NCBI GenBank assembly: GCA_033064195.1
Contig: JARBJD010000172.1
Span: 62,001 to 126,000, forward strand
Reading direction: 5' to 3'
Length of the DNA: 64,000 nt
Source of the DNA: Blattamonas nauphoetae
Lineage: Eukaryota; Preaxostyla; Oxymonadida
In this document: in pieces, positions 11,724 through 24,200 of the stretch
How positions within the stretch are numbered: position 1 is the first letter of the stretch
Layout of the letters: the number at the start of each line of letters is the position of its first letter
Position numbers and translations under genes: made by a program
The notes under the pieces: model-generated
Database searches by the model: none
The model's input: the letters and a program-made list of their open reading frames with translations, nothing else
Told to the model about the DNA's origin: nothing

Positions 11724-13456
11724 CGGTGAAACCGGAAGAACGGGCGGAAGATCGAACCACCGTCGGCAAGTACATTCTAGAGAAGGGAAATGGAATTGGG
11801 GGAAAGACTGGGAGACATTGGATGGCGTGGGAAGAGTTCGGCATGGGGGGATTGATGAGGGACGGAGTGCGAGTTCAATGGAATCAGTTGGGGCCTCCCA
11901 CAACTACTGGGCACCCCTTCGACTTGAAACTATCGACAGCGGAGTTAATAGGATTAAAGGAAACAATCGAGATGGAGCTGAGGGAAGGAATTGTGCGGGA
12001 AGCAAAAATAGAAGAAGTAAAATGTTGGAATGCCACGTTCGTGGTAAAGAAGAAAGACGGCACCTGGCGCCGCATCCTCGACTGCCGTCGAGTCAACGAT
12101 CATATAGTTCACAATCATTTCAAAATGGACAACGTCGCAACGGTGGGTCACCTTTTGTTTCAAGACGCCTGGCTGACCAGCATCGATCTCACTCAGGCAT
12201 ATACTCACGTTCCTCTCCACGAAGGAGATCAGCCCTACTTCGGCTTTACGGTGGACGGGAGATACTTCATCCAAAGAACGCTCTGTTTCGGATTAACCTC
12301 CGCTCCGCACATTTTTACAAAGATTCTTCGCCCGGTGGTGGCGCGTTTTCGACCAACCTTCCCTCTCGTCGCATACCTCGACGACTTCCTCCTGATCCAC
12401 AGATCCGAGAGCGAAGGGGAAGCAAACACCTCAAACGTTGTCCGTCTTCTTGTCAACCTTGGATTTACGATCAACGAAGAGAAGTCTCACATGATTCCCA
12501 CAAAACGGATCGAATATCTCGGTTTTTGGTGGGACACAACAACCAACACCGTCAGTGTGGGGAGAGACAAAGCGACGAACATGAAAGAGTCAGTGAGAGA
12601 GAGGTTGAGGCAGGCTCGGAGGGGAGGCACGTGCAGAGTCAGGACAGTGGCCTCCCTCGTCGGAAAACTCCAGTCGATCGGGTTCGTCGACTCCCTCGCT
12701 TTCTTCAATTCACGCCACCTCACGGCATGGAAGGACGAGAATGTGAAGAAGGGAGGCTGGTCGAGTATGGGAAGTATCGGAAGGGAATGTATCGACGAGT
12801 TGAGCTGGTGGATGGGGAGACTCGCATCCGATATCGAAAGATCACTCACCCTATTCGAACCAACACTCGAGATGACAACCGATGCAAGCGAATGGGGACT
12901 CGGGGTGGTTTGGAGGAGGGGAGACCAGGAAGAAGTCTGGCAGCACGAGTTCCAGGAGAACGAGAAGGATTGGTCGAGCAACAGAAGGGAGGTCAGTGCT
13001 GTGGTCGCGGGATTCCTCGAGGGGGCCAGGAGGGGAGTGGTGCAGATGTCGGACCAAGTTCTTATCCGTTCAGACAATCAGGTGGTCGTCGCAAATGTCA
13101 ACAGACGCTCCTCATCGGTCACGTTGGTCGATCTCTTCAAAACCTTGTTCAGCGCCGCAGTGGAGATGGATTGCAGACTCTGGGCGGAGTATCTACCTGG
13201 AAAAGAGAATACCATCGCCGACAGATTGTCCAGGATCAAGGACGCAACAGACTACTCTCTCAGGATGGAGTACATTCATCAGATCGAAGAAACTTTCAAA
13301 GTAAAGCCAACTATCGATGCATTCGCAACAAGAGACAATCGGAGATTCGAGAGGTTCTGGAGCCTAACGGGGAGATCCAATCGTCAGGGACGAATGCCCT
13401 TCTACAGAACTGGAGTGCGGAGGAGTGCATTTACGCATTCCCTCCCGTTCCATTGA
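11600..13456 (+). mobile_element. Reverse transcriptase / RNase H ORF of the DIRS element
   Basis: The ORF is 618 residues long. The RT fingers and palm are clear: WNATFVVKKKDGTWRRILDCR, then LTSIDLTQAYTHVPL, the CFGLTSAPHIFTKIL motif, and the catalytic FPLVAYLDDFLLIH box. LGFTINEEKSHMIP and IEYLGFWWDT follow. The RNase H domain comes after a linker: MTTDASEWGLGVVW, a central WSSNRREVSAV, RSDNQVVVANVNR and EYLPGKENTIADRLSR give the acidic set. The motif style (YLDD box, ADRLSR tail) is DIRS-like. No integrase of the DDE type follows; a tyrosine recombinase does. It copies element RNA into DNA, probably in association with the Gag-like protein. Confidence 0.9.
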
Positions 13457-14808
13457 TACCGAGAGTACTGCAGAAGCTGAGAAGTCAACCAACACAAACA
13501 GTCCTGATAGTACCGGACTGGACAACGTTGGTCGGAAGGGAGGAGATCGAGAGGCTCTCTACGAAATCACTCTTGCTGGGGAGAACGGAGGTCGTGACGA
13601 AGGAGGGAATGGGAATGAAGGCAGGGGAGCAGCAGACCGCCGGGTCTGCTGCGAGCATACTTAGTGGAGAGATATGGGAGGGTCTAGCGGACGAGTTGGG
13701 GATTAAGGAAAGGACTATGATCCGAATGTTGGTGGGGTTGAGCGAATCAACGGTCAGGCAGTACGCAAAATCTATTCGTTGTTGGATTGAAGATTCAGAG
13801 GCTAGAGGGAGGGACTGGAAGGATCTGAATCAGATCAAGGTCGCGAATTTCCTCTCCGACTGGATGGACAGGACCGGATCGAGAGGATCCACTGGTATCG
13901 CAAGAAGTGCCCTTTCCTTTCTCGCCCGGTTACTTGGGCAGGAACAGATTGGAGAAGCCATTGCGGTGAAAGCAACAATGAAGGGAATACGGAAGATCAA
14001 TCCGGCCACAAGCAAATATCAAGATATTTTTGATTCAGTTGTGATTGAAGATGTATTGGAAAGGAAATGGAGTTCCGCGGACAAACTCGGCGAGGCGGAG
14101 ATACAAACGGCAATCGCTGTGAGTCTGGTCTTACACCACGGTGTTCGTTTTACAGAGATCGCACAGATATGGAGAGAGGAGATGCAGATATACGACGAGA
14201 CAGAGAAGGTACTGGTAAGGATGAGATTGAAGACCGACGAAGACGTGAAGGAACATATATTGGATGAGAGGGGCATCGAGAGGGGAAATCGAGTGGGAAG
14301 CTGGGTGAGAGAGCTTGATCGAATGAGAGGGGAAGGATGGTCGGGTCAAATCATGGGAGGGGAGCGAGCTAGGAATCCTGGAGAGATTGCACGGATGGTC
14401 GGGGTATTCATGAAGGAAGCGGGAGTTGAAGTTGACAAGTACAAGCCCTACTCCCTCAAGCATGCTGGCTTGGCGAAAAGGAAGCAAAGGGGATGGAGTC
14501 AAGCAGAGCTTGCTGAGGGAGCCAGACTGTCAACGAAGTCGTCGGTGATGGACAAACATTACCTTAAACCCATCGAAACTCCCAACAAACTCAAACTATC
14601 TTCATCTCGGAATGAAGAAGCCATACATCGTCGATCACTGGAGAGTGATCTCGATTATGGTTCTGAAAGAAGAGATGAAGATAGTTATTTCCCACCGCCC
14701 ACCCCTGCGACCAGGAAGTCATCTCTTCTTTCAGAAAGCTCCCAACAGAGTAACAAAGGGAAGATCATGTCACGAAAGGGGAAAAAGAAGAAAAAGAGAG
14801 GAATATAA
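13425..14808 (+). mobile_element. Tyrosine recombinase ORF of the DIRS element
   Basis: The recombinase occupies the last third of a frame that also runs open, as a shadow, across the RT gene. Its N-terminal helical domain (GLSESTVRQYAKSIRCWIED, IKVANFLSDWMDRTG) fits the core-binding fold. The catalytic part has the arginine box in VSLVLHHGVRFTEIAQIW, a lysine/histidine box in KPYSLKHAGLAKRKQRG, and the tyrosine box KSSVMDKHYLKP. The C-terminal coding end overlaps the internal complementary region and reads into the right inverted end. The exact start is not fixed; overlap with the RT ORF is usual in this family. It would insert the circular cDNA into the genome. Confidence 0.8.
14590..14684 (+). 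repeat. Internal complementary region of the DIRS element
   Basis: Bases 14590-14650 are the exact reverse complement of 10304-10364, and 14648-14684 are the reverse complement of 14856-14892. The two halves meet at a shared ATC/GAT. In the DIRS replication model this region templates joining of the two ends into a circle. Confidence 0.9.
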
Positions 14809-14892
14809 TTCTTTATTTACTGATTTTGACCCAATTCACAGGAAATATACTCAAACTATCTTCATCTCTTCTTTCAGAACCATAATCGAGAT

Positions 14893-15216
14893 AAATCCAA
14901 CCTCCCCGTCTCTCTTGACGAGAGGTTCAGTCCAATAGTCTTCAACGAGACAGATGAATCCAAAATCCACACTGACCGAAACCGTCGTATCTGGAGCGCA
15001 ATTCAATCATGGACAAGATCGGGCCCATCACAAACATACTTCCATCGCTCTTCAACTCTTGATTGCTTTTTCTTTCATGAGACATGAGTTCTGTCTTCGG
15101 CACCGATTAAGGGAAGGATCAACTCTCTGAATTCCTCACAAACCTTCCAAGAAAGTCCGGACTTCTTTTCGGAATTCACCATCCAGTTGGACTGACACTA
15201 CTCATCATCCATCACC
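14893..15216. promoter_or_regulatory. Upstream region of the giant adhesin gene
   Basis: These 324 bases lie between the DIRS right end and the start codon at 15217 and must hold the promoter unless the element displaced it. No TATA-like or initiator motif can be assigned with confidence. Confidence 0.3.
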
Positions 15217-18200
15217 ATGACATTGTTGGTCCTTGTGTTCTTTCCTCTTATCTTCGGCCATTCACATCTGATAACGTGCCAACGAACGGAACCAAAGTCG
15301 TTGTCGAAACTCCTTGCCTCGCATCTCTCTCAGGACAATGACTTCTCCTCGGTACTGACTCCAATTGAACTTGAAAGCGATGCATACTTTGGACTGAACC
15401 TCCCAATTCTCTCGCAACAATTGTCGCTGGTTGGCTCGAAGACAACAACACTCTTGCCTCTCCGAGATGCGAAAGAAGACAGACCAACAACTCAATCGAG
15501 CTCACTCATATCAAAAAGTTTGCTCAGCTCCATCATAGTTGTGGAAAACTCGACCGTTCACATCTCGTCCATCCACTTCAAACAATCAAACCCAGACGAC
15601 ATCAGATCATCGACATCAAATCAGATCACAGCTCCCACAACTGTCCACAGTGCAATTATCATGGATTCGGCCGCCATCGTGACCCATTCTTCTTTTGAAG
15701 TGAGCTCTGGAATGTCGCCTCTTTTGGTGATGCCCAGCTCATCTCCAACGTCACCAGCCTCATCAAGTGTTGTTCTTTTATCGTGTTCCATCAGATCCGT
15801 CGACAATTTGTTGGGTTCGTTCTGCTCGGCCTCCAACACCGAAACAGATTCTCTGCGCGTCGATGTGTCGATCTCAGGGATTCATCTACATTCATCCCAC
15901 TTCATTGGCTCGCATGGTGTTGCATGTTCGACTAAACCGAGTCAACACTCAATTTTTGGTCGTTCTTCAATTGCAGCAAGCCAGATTTCGAATGTGACCT
16001 CTTCGGTCGAAGCAACGACACCAACAACAACGATGGAACAGCTGATGACCGGAAGTACACTTTTGCATGTGGACAATGCACTTTATGGAACAGTGACAGC
16101 CTCCCTCACGACATCCGCCTCGTCGCTTTGTCTGAACTCGTCTGTGCTCGAATGCCACAACCATCACACGCAAACTGCCCAAAATGAGGAAAAGACCACT
16201 TTCACTGTTAATTCCGCAGCGGATCGAAACCAGTACTCCACCCAAACAGCCGCAAATCTCTTTGAGAATTGTATCTTTGAATCAACAAGCTCTTCAGCAT
16301 TCTTTTGGATGATCGAAAAGAAGAATGTGAAGGATCCTTTCAAAATCGTTCGTTGTGACTTCAAAGTGTCATTTGGGTCGTCATTCGTCGGAGCGGTGAA
16401 TCTTGGGGCTGTCTCTGGAGCCTTTCCCCTCTTCCTCCTCGACTCATCGACTCTCACCTTCTCCTCCTTGTCAGGCACTCCAACCGCAAACAACCAACTC
16501 ATTCTGAACTATTCTTTCAATCTCCATGTCGTCTCCTCGAATTTCACGACACCATCGCCTGAACGCAAATCATGCGCTCGATCGATTGCCTTCAATAATG
16601 CAATTGCGTACACGACGATGTCAAATTGCATTTTCGAGCGACAATCAACCAGCGGGACTGGTTCGTGTTTCTCAGACTTAGGATCCAGTTCTGTCAACTT
16701 CTGGACGAGCTGCAAGTTCTCGAATTGCGCGGCAGGGCAGGATGCAGGTGTTGCGTTCATTTACATTGCCGTGTCCACCATCTGTCACTGCGAATTCTCT
16801 TCCAACACAGCCGAGATGAGAGGTGGGGCTTTGCTGTTCAGGTGGCCAACACTGATGTCTTTGCTGGACTGCCATTTTCGAGACAACCAAGCGAAACAGG
16901 TTTATTCGGAGAAGAACCCAACACTTGCCCACTATCGAGGGAACGACGTGAACTTGATCGATTCTTCATTTATCCGCGTCTCGTCCACCACAATCGGCTG
17001 CACATCGACATCTTCAAGCCCCAAAATTGGGTTCTACGAGACAGATGCAAACAATGGAAATCTGACGACCGAAGACAAGATTCTTCCGAATCCAGAAACC
17101 ACATCACTCCCAAAAGCAGCTGGGGAGTGGTGGGTGGAGATCGGTGGAAGTGGGGCAGCTTGCACAACTTCAAGTCCATGCTCAGCTCTGTCACATGCAG
17201 TCGCAGTGTCACAAGGTACAGCTGGGTTCAATCTTGTTCACATTGACTCTGGTGTTTTCAATCTGGCAGACACCATACTCGCGATGTCAGTTGAGTTTCA
17301 AGGGGTGGGATGGGACGTGAACAGCTCGACGTTCAGTCAGATCAGAACGGGTGGGATGAAGGTGAGTGGAAGTGGGAATGTGTCTCTGACTTCGCTCTCT
17401 CTCCACCCTTCCTCTCCTTCTGCCACTTTCGTCTCTCTCGACTCAGCCACAGCCAAGATCCGCGTTTCGAATGTTTGGGTTGAGCAGATCGCCGACCACA
17501 CTGTCGCTCTCTTCTCGTTCTCGGCTGGCTCCGCGACATTCGAACTCTCAGTTCTGAACACGATCTCACTCACCCAAACAGCCGCCATCTCAATCTCCGG
17601 GACAGCCACATTCTCCGTCAAGCGCTGCTGGTTCATGGAGATGAAACGAAAATCGGGAAATGGAGGAAGTGTGATTGATTCATCGACGAATGGACTTGTC
17701 TCGATTGTCGACTCCGATTTTGGTCGCTGTTCCTCGTCCGGCAGAGCTGGCTGCTGCGATTTCACTTCATCTGGCTCGTCTTCTCAAGTTAGTCTCCCAA
17801 ACACTTTTTTCTCCACCAATCTTGCCAACCAATCGACCGATGCTCCTCTGACATCTTTCGGAAATGACTTGGCCTTCTCTGGCTTCACCACAGAAAAGTT
17901 GTCTCTCACCACGACAAGGTCTATCAGCCCTCAACCTCACTGTCTCACCAACACATCGACCTCCAGTTTCGACGCCATCCCTCTGAACTTTTATCAATAC
18001 TCTGTCGATTTTCCAGTCGCGAGTCGTTTCTCGCGAGGTACGCCGACGTCATTCTTCACAACATTCAACAATCTGATGGAAACCCTCACTGCAACGAATG
18101 CTGTTCTCCCCATCTGGTTCATCTCGAGTCAGTCTGGTCCTCTCGAAGCCATCACTTTGATCGATAGGCAGTTCTCGTTCAGAAACGGGAAATTCACACT

Positions 18201-21200
18201 CTCTTTGGATGGAAACGAGGAGATTGTGCTGAAAGGGAAGAGTTACCTCACAATTTGGGAAGGATCAGTCACTGTGCCTGATTCAATCCAGCATTGCCCG
18301 TTTATCGTTCAGGAATCGTCGCAATTGGTTTTCTTGGCCACAAATATCATATTCAAAAGCAGTCAGCATTCAGATTCTTTCATTCAGAACTCGGGAGGTT
18401 CGATCACACTCCGGAAAGCGAATATCACCAACACCGGACTCAATTTTGGGACGCACTCGTTCATCGAGAGCACAGGTGGAACAGTGACTTTCTACGCAAT
18501 ACATTTCTTCTGGATCACATCGTCATCGAATGGGGCTGTACTGAACGCGAAGGGGACGAAACTGACGAGCACTCTGTCGTGTTTTGAGAAGTGTTCGGCG
18601 AAGAATGGAGGAGCACTTGCGATTGAATTCAGCAATACGGCCACCGCAACCATCACCCACGCCGCAACTTCGACATTTGCCACAACATTCACGAATTGTC
18701 GAGCGATTGGAATGGATGGGTCGCTTGAGACTCCGACGGGGAAGGGAGGAGCTATTTTTGTGAATGGAACAACAACACTTTCGAATCCTCTCAGGTTCTT
18801 CTCCTCCTCGTCTGACGATACTCGCTTTGAGAACAATTTTGGAGGAGAGGGAAACGATGTGTTTGTTGCAAGCTCTGTCTTCTCTGGAAAGACTCTCTCG
18901 CAAATCTCGTCGTTCGGAGGAGGCTCGCACTCGCTCAATTTCAGAGTTGTTGTGGAAGGTCTTGGCATTGACGAGAATGACAAAGACGACATTCAAAACA
19001 AACTAATCCCATCGCCCAAAGTCTCTGTGAATGGAAGCGAGCCTGACCTGTTTGGAAATCCAAGCGGCAAAGACGATCCCGCGTGCAAATGGACATCGTC
19101 GTTCTGTGCCACACTTGGCTATGGCATCAAATTCCTGACACAGAAAGCTTTGGATGGATCGGCAGTCAAGCAGACGATCCAGTTTCTACACAACATGACA
19201 TACACAGAAAAGCTCATCGAACTCTCTGATCAGGATGTGATGGTGACTGGGACATCAGCGAAGTTACCAGCACAAGCAGACGTTCTTCGAAGCTTGGTGG
19301 AGATTGATGGAGCGATAGCTGTTGGGAGTTTCTTGTTTCAGATCAAAAATGGATCAAGATTGAAGGTGATGAATCTGGACATCAAATCGAAAGCGGGCTG
19401 TGGAGTGTTTGAGCTGTTGGGAGATGGGAAGGGACTCGAACTGTCGGACATTGCTTTGATCTCGAAGGAGGATGTCACACACGCATGCTCGCTTGTCAAA
19501 ACAGATTCAGGGCCTGTTGTGATCTCACAGTGCACTTTCAACACGACTCGTGGATCAACGAAACCAGCCATCTTCACCACTCCTCTCATTGCCATCTCCG
19601 CTGGTACAGAATCACTCTCACTCGTCTCAACTACATTCTCGAAGCTTCAGGCAAGGACGTCACCTCTTCTGGACTTGTCGACGGAAGAAACGATCACTTT
19701 CGACTCAGTCTCCTTGGCTGCCTCGTCCCGCTCCGACTCGAACTCCAATGAGACCATCGTCCTCGTCCGCTCGCCTCGCCTGTCGCACACTGTCACCCCT
19801 CTCTTGTGGCCGAACTTCAACACCGCATCGACTCCTCTCCTCCAGTTCCTCGCTCAAGACACCAGTCTCGCGAGTGACGATCCCTTCTTCGAGTCATCGC
19901 TCCTGTTCTACCTTCTTCTGCCTGTGGGTGAAGTGCATGCGGGATTGGCGAATGAAGGAGACAGTGCTCATCCGAATTGTGGCTCTGCTCGGCTGAGATG
20001 CTCCTCGTTGGACTCTGCTTTCCGCTCGGCCACTGCTCGTCTCATCTCGACAGTGTTGGTGGATGACTCTCTCTCTTTGGAAGTCACTTTTTCAGTCTCG
20101 ACCGACGTCACGATGAAGTCGTCCTCTTCAATCATTCAAACTGTCACGCAGACATCAGATGGATGGATTAAGGTTGATGGAGCAGGTGCTTCGCTTGATG
20201 TGAAGTCGCTCTCGTTCGTTCTGTCGTCATCGAGCAAGTCATCGTGTCTCTTCTCAGTGCCACAAGGCACTCTTTCGCTGACCTCCTGCTCGATCGGGAC
20301 CATCGATTCAACAACCACTCTCGGACAGAATCTTGTTCGTCTGTTCGACGTCGGTTCACAAGGGATCCTCTCTCTTTCGAAGACAACACTCGCATCTCTC
20401 ACTTTCACACACGCCACTGCTGGGACTCTGATTCATCTTTCACTTGGATCGCAGTTCTCCATGAGCTCAGACTGTGTTGTGAATTCGATCGCATCGAAGG
20501 GAGTGGGATCCATCGTTTTCGTTGAGACAGTGGACATCACCTCAACCGCTTCCAATCCTCCATTCTCTTTCCTGAAAAGCACACTCACAGTCCCAACAGA
20601 TCGTCAATTCACGAAACAAGAGAAGAACTTCTTTGTGGGAAAGGAGGGAGGGAAGGAGGAGAGTCTGCTGTGGAGCTGGTTCCCGCATTCGGACGCTGAG
20701 GAGAAGATCTTTGTTTCGTCTGAAGGGATGGACCACAACAATTGTGGATTGATCGCACTTCCTTGCTCGTCGTTTGAGAAGGCATTCCTGAAACAGAAAT
20801 CAGGAACGACAAAACTGCTTCTGAACACTTCAAGTTCTCTTTCACAATCACTCACTCCGTCGTTCTCCTCGTTCACGATCACGTCGTTCACATCGCTCAC
20901 TCGCCAATCTTTATCCGTCACGTCATCTGGCTCATTCAGTCTGACAACCCAATCTCTCTCAATCGAGTCAGTCGACTTTGAGAAGGCTTCCGGTAGCGAA
21001 AAGTTAGCATCGTCGCTTTTTGTGCTCACTTCGTCGAGTTGCCTCTCTCTGACTGACGTCTCGTTCTCCTCCCTCTCAACTTCTGATTCTGGAAGTCTGA
21101 TTCGGTCGACATCGATGGGAACGATGACACTGCACACTGTCTCATTCTCTCTTTGCAACGAGGAGTCAAGCGAGAAAGGTCGTGTGATCTACATCTCGAA

Positions 21201-24200
21201 GGGCTCGTTCTCATCTGGTGATGTTGTCATGAAAGCAGTGTCTTTCACCGTCACAGCTGGGAAAGAAGGGACAGATGTGTTGCTGCTGGGAGCAGGAATT
21301 GGGACTCTTGTAACAGAAGACTCGTTTGAAGGGACATTTGGAAACGAGGAAGATTTAACACTTCTGAAATTGAAACAATTTGTGGGTGAGGATCCGGCGA
21401 CACCCGAACACTCTGGTCCGCTGGCATATTTCATATTTCCACACACAGATGGAGATGTTGCAGTTGATTCATCGTTCTTCGATCACGCGAATTGTGGGAA
21501 GGAGAAGCTGCCCTGTTCGTCTCTGTCGCATGGATGGAGTCAACTGAAAGACTCGTCGTCTGTCATCCTCTCCTCCGCAACCACTCTCGACTCGTCGCTC
21601 ACCACAGCCCAAACATCACAAACTCTGAAATCGATGTCCTCCGCTCTCACAGTCACCGTTGCAGGAAGTGGGTCATTAACTGTCTCAGCAGACGCGACTC
21701 TGTCACTTTCGATGCTGGACTTCTCCAATGTGGCGCTATCGTTTTCACCGTCGTCCTTCATCAGCTTGGCCAACTCTGCGTCTCTCTCTGTGACATCATG
21801 TTCGTTCACTGCTTTCTCATCCACCGCATCAGGATCGGTTCTGTCTGGAAGTGTTGGAGAAGGCTGTTCTGTCGTGTTCAAAGCGACCACATTCGTGTCC
21901 TGCTCATCGACAAACGTTGAAGGGTCAGGTGTGCTTGATATTTCTCTTCTCACCGACACCTCGTCATTCATCATGTCGTCTGACACATCATTCGAGAATT
22001 GTGTGTCGACAGGAATTAAATCCGACTGTCTCCTCCTCTCTCATCCAACACTCAACAGATCTGTCCTCGAAAACTCACTGAAATTGTCTTGGACGAAAGA
22101 TTCGTTGTCAGCGACTCAGTTTGTTGGGAAAGAAGGAGCCTTCCTGCCTCTCGTGCCCCTCTTCTTGTACTTCACTCCGATGGAGTCGACTGGCCATCTG
22201 AACCCGAAGTGGTCGGACATGTCAGTGTGTGGATTGTCGGACTATCCGTGCAAGTCTCTTCCATCACTTTGGAAACGATTTGGAGACAAAACTGATGTGA
22301 CGATCGAAGTGGAAGGAAACTTGGAACAAGCTGAACCGATGCTCTTTAACAAGAATGTGAGATTGAATGGAGAAGAACACACACTGACGATCAACGAAAG
22401 AGAGTCAACAAGAAACACAGAATCAGGATTGTTTGGAGTGAGCAAGATGGCAGAATTTAACACAATCAACGTGAAGATTGAGACACTGAAGTGCGGATCG
22501 CTGTTTGATTGTGATCCTTCTTCATCACTGACACTGAATGACAGTTCGGTGACACTGCTGGTCTCTTCGATTGCTGGATGTTTGGTATATGTGAAGGAAG
22601 GAGCGGATCTGATTGTCACAAACACTTCATTCTCTTCCATCTCTTCGGGACATTCGCTGTCAGGAGTGATTGTTGCCACGATTCGGGAAGGGTCCTCGTT
22701 CAAGCTGGACAATCTGACTTTCTCGTCGTGCAGCTGTTCAGGTCGATCAAATTGTGTTTGGATGGAACTCGTGAACACGACCTCCTCGCCCTCTTTCGAT
22801 TATTCAATGACCGATCTGAAATTCGATGTGACATCTGCACACACTCAGAAAACAGCTCAACCAACAGCAGGGATTGACGTGTATCTGCTTGGCAACAATT
22901 TGGATTCGATAATTCAATCGGATTTGTGGGAAGGAAGCTGGGACACATTGAATGAACGGTCGATCTGGGCAGACGACTCGAAAAGTGGAGTGAACAGCTC
23001 GATTCTTCCTTATCTGGTTGACATCTCAGAAACAGTGGAAGTGGACGAGTCTGGATGGCCTTTCTTGAAATGTGGGCACTTCTTCCTCTTCTGCGAAACG
23101 CTGCACTTTGGACTGGATCGAATGCAATCAGCGAATCTTGGATCGATGACGATCATCCACTCTGCGCCTCTTGTGACCAGACTGGAAGCGAAGGGAGTGT
23201 TCTCGATTGTTGGGAAGACCTCCTCGTCCTCTCTGAGTCTTTCTGATGCTGGACGTATTGAAGTGGTTCGAGACGAACCGTTGACCGAATCTCATCTGAC
23301 ACTCGACACACTCTCTCTCCTCTTCTCGTCGACTCGTCTTTCCTCTTCGTTCATCGCCTCCACTCAATGCTCACTTTCTCTTCTCACCTGCTCACTGTCA
23401 TCTCCCTCATCCACGCTTCTGAGTGTTCCTCTCATTGAAATGTCAGCTGGATCGCTGGACATGACTGGAGTGACATCGTCTTCGATCAGCACAACGACTT
23501 CTCTCTTCTCCACTTCGAGTTCTGTGCTGATCGAGTCCTGCTCGTTCGAGCATGTTTCGCGAAGTTCAGATGGTCCTTCCATCCTCGTTGCCTCGCTGTC
23601 TGACACACACCACGTTTCGATGCTGAACACGAAGATGGTTGGAAGTGTGTCGAATGGGAAGTCTCATTGGGTTCTGTTGAAAGGAGTTGATTCGTTATCA
23701 GAGAATGAGCGGAGCTGGGCAGGAACATTCAACGTGAGCTGCGCTCTGCCGAGTGTGATGATCGAGCGAGATCCGTTGACACTCCCATTCGACTTGATCT
23801 TCAACCCATTCTCGCTTCTGTATTACTTCCACCCCCGCACTGCTGGTGAGATTGTTGTTGAGACGACATCGACCTCGGTTGACCATCCGCTGTGTGGGAA
23901 TGTGAAGCTTCCTTGCCGCACAGTTGACACTGGATTTGGGTTGACAAAAGAAGGAACAGTGAAGATCTCTGGAAATGGGGAACTTGGCTCGAAGATGGAG
24001 TTTGATGGAATTGATGTTGCTGTGAGTTCGCAGCGACACTCTGGAACCCTGTTGGTTGTTGGGAAGGGTCAGATTGTGAATGGAGAATCGAATGGACTTG
24101 ATTCTCTGACGATCAGCGAGCTTGCTGTGAATCTGGATGGATCCACGCTGACATCGGATGAAGGAGTGTTTGAGAACAGAGGAGGGATTTTGGTGTTGAA

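Larger units (their letters stand above)
10304..14892 (+). mobile_element. DIRS retrotransposon, looks whole
   Basis: The element is 4589 bases long with inverted ends. The reverse complement of the left end (about 10304-10460) matches the right end region (about 14750-14867). An internal complementary region at 14590-14684 contains the complement of the left 61 bases (10304-10364), followed directly by the complement of the outer right end (about 14856-14892), with the trinucleotide GAT shared at the junction. This is the hallmark of DIRS elements, which replicate through a circle and integrate with a tyrosine recombinase rather than a DDE integrase. Three long overlapping ORFs are open: Gag-like, RT/RNase H and recombinase. 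No break was seen, so the copy looks young. No flanking target duplication is visible, as expected for the family. Confidence 0.9.

Noticed and set aside
11620-13420. First 600 codons of the long plus-strand frame over the RT gene as a protein
   Set aside because: They are a low-complexity R/S/G-rich shadow of the RT frame; only the part after about 13425 has recombinase character.
10304-14892. LTR retrotransposon or Ngaro-type element
   Set aside because: The ends are inverted, not direct or split-direct repeats, there is an internal complementary region, and a tyrosine recombinase replaces the DDE integrase. This is DIRS.
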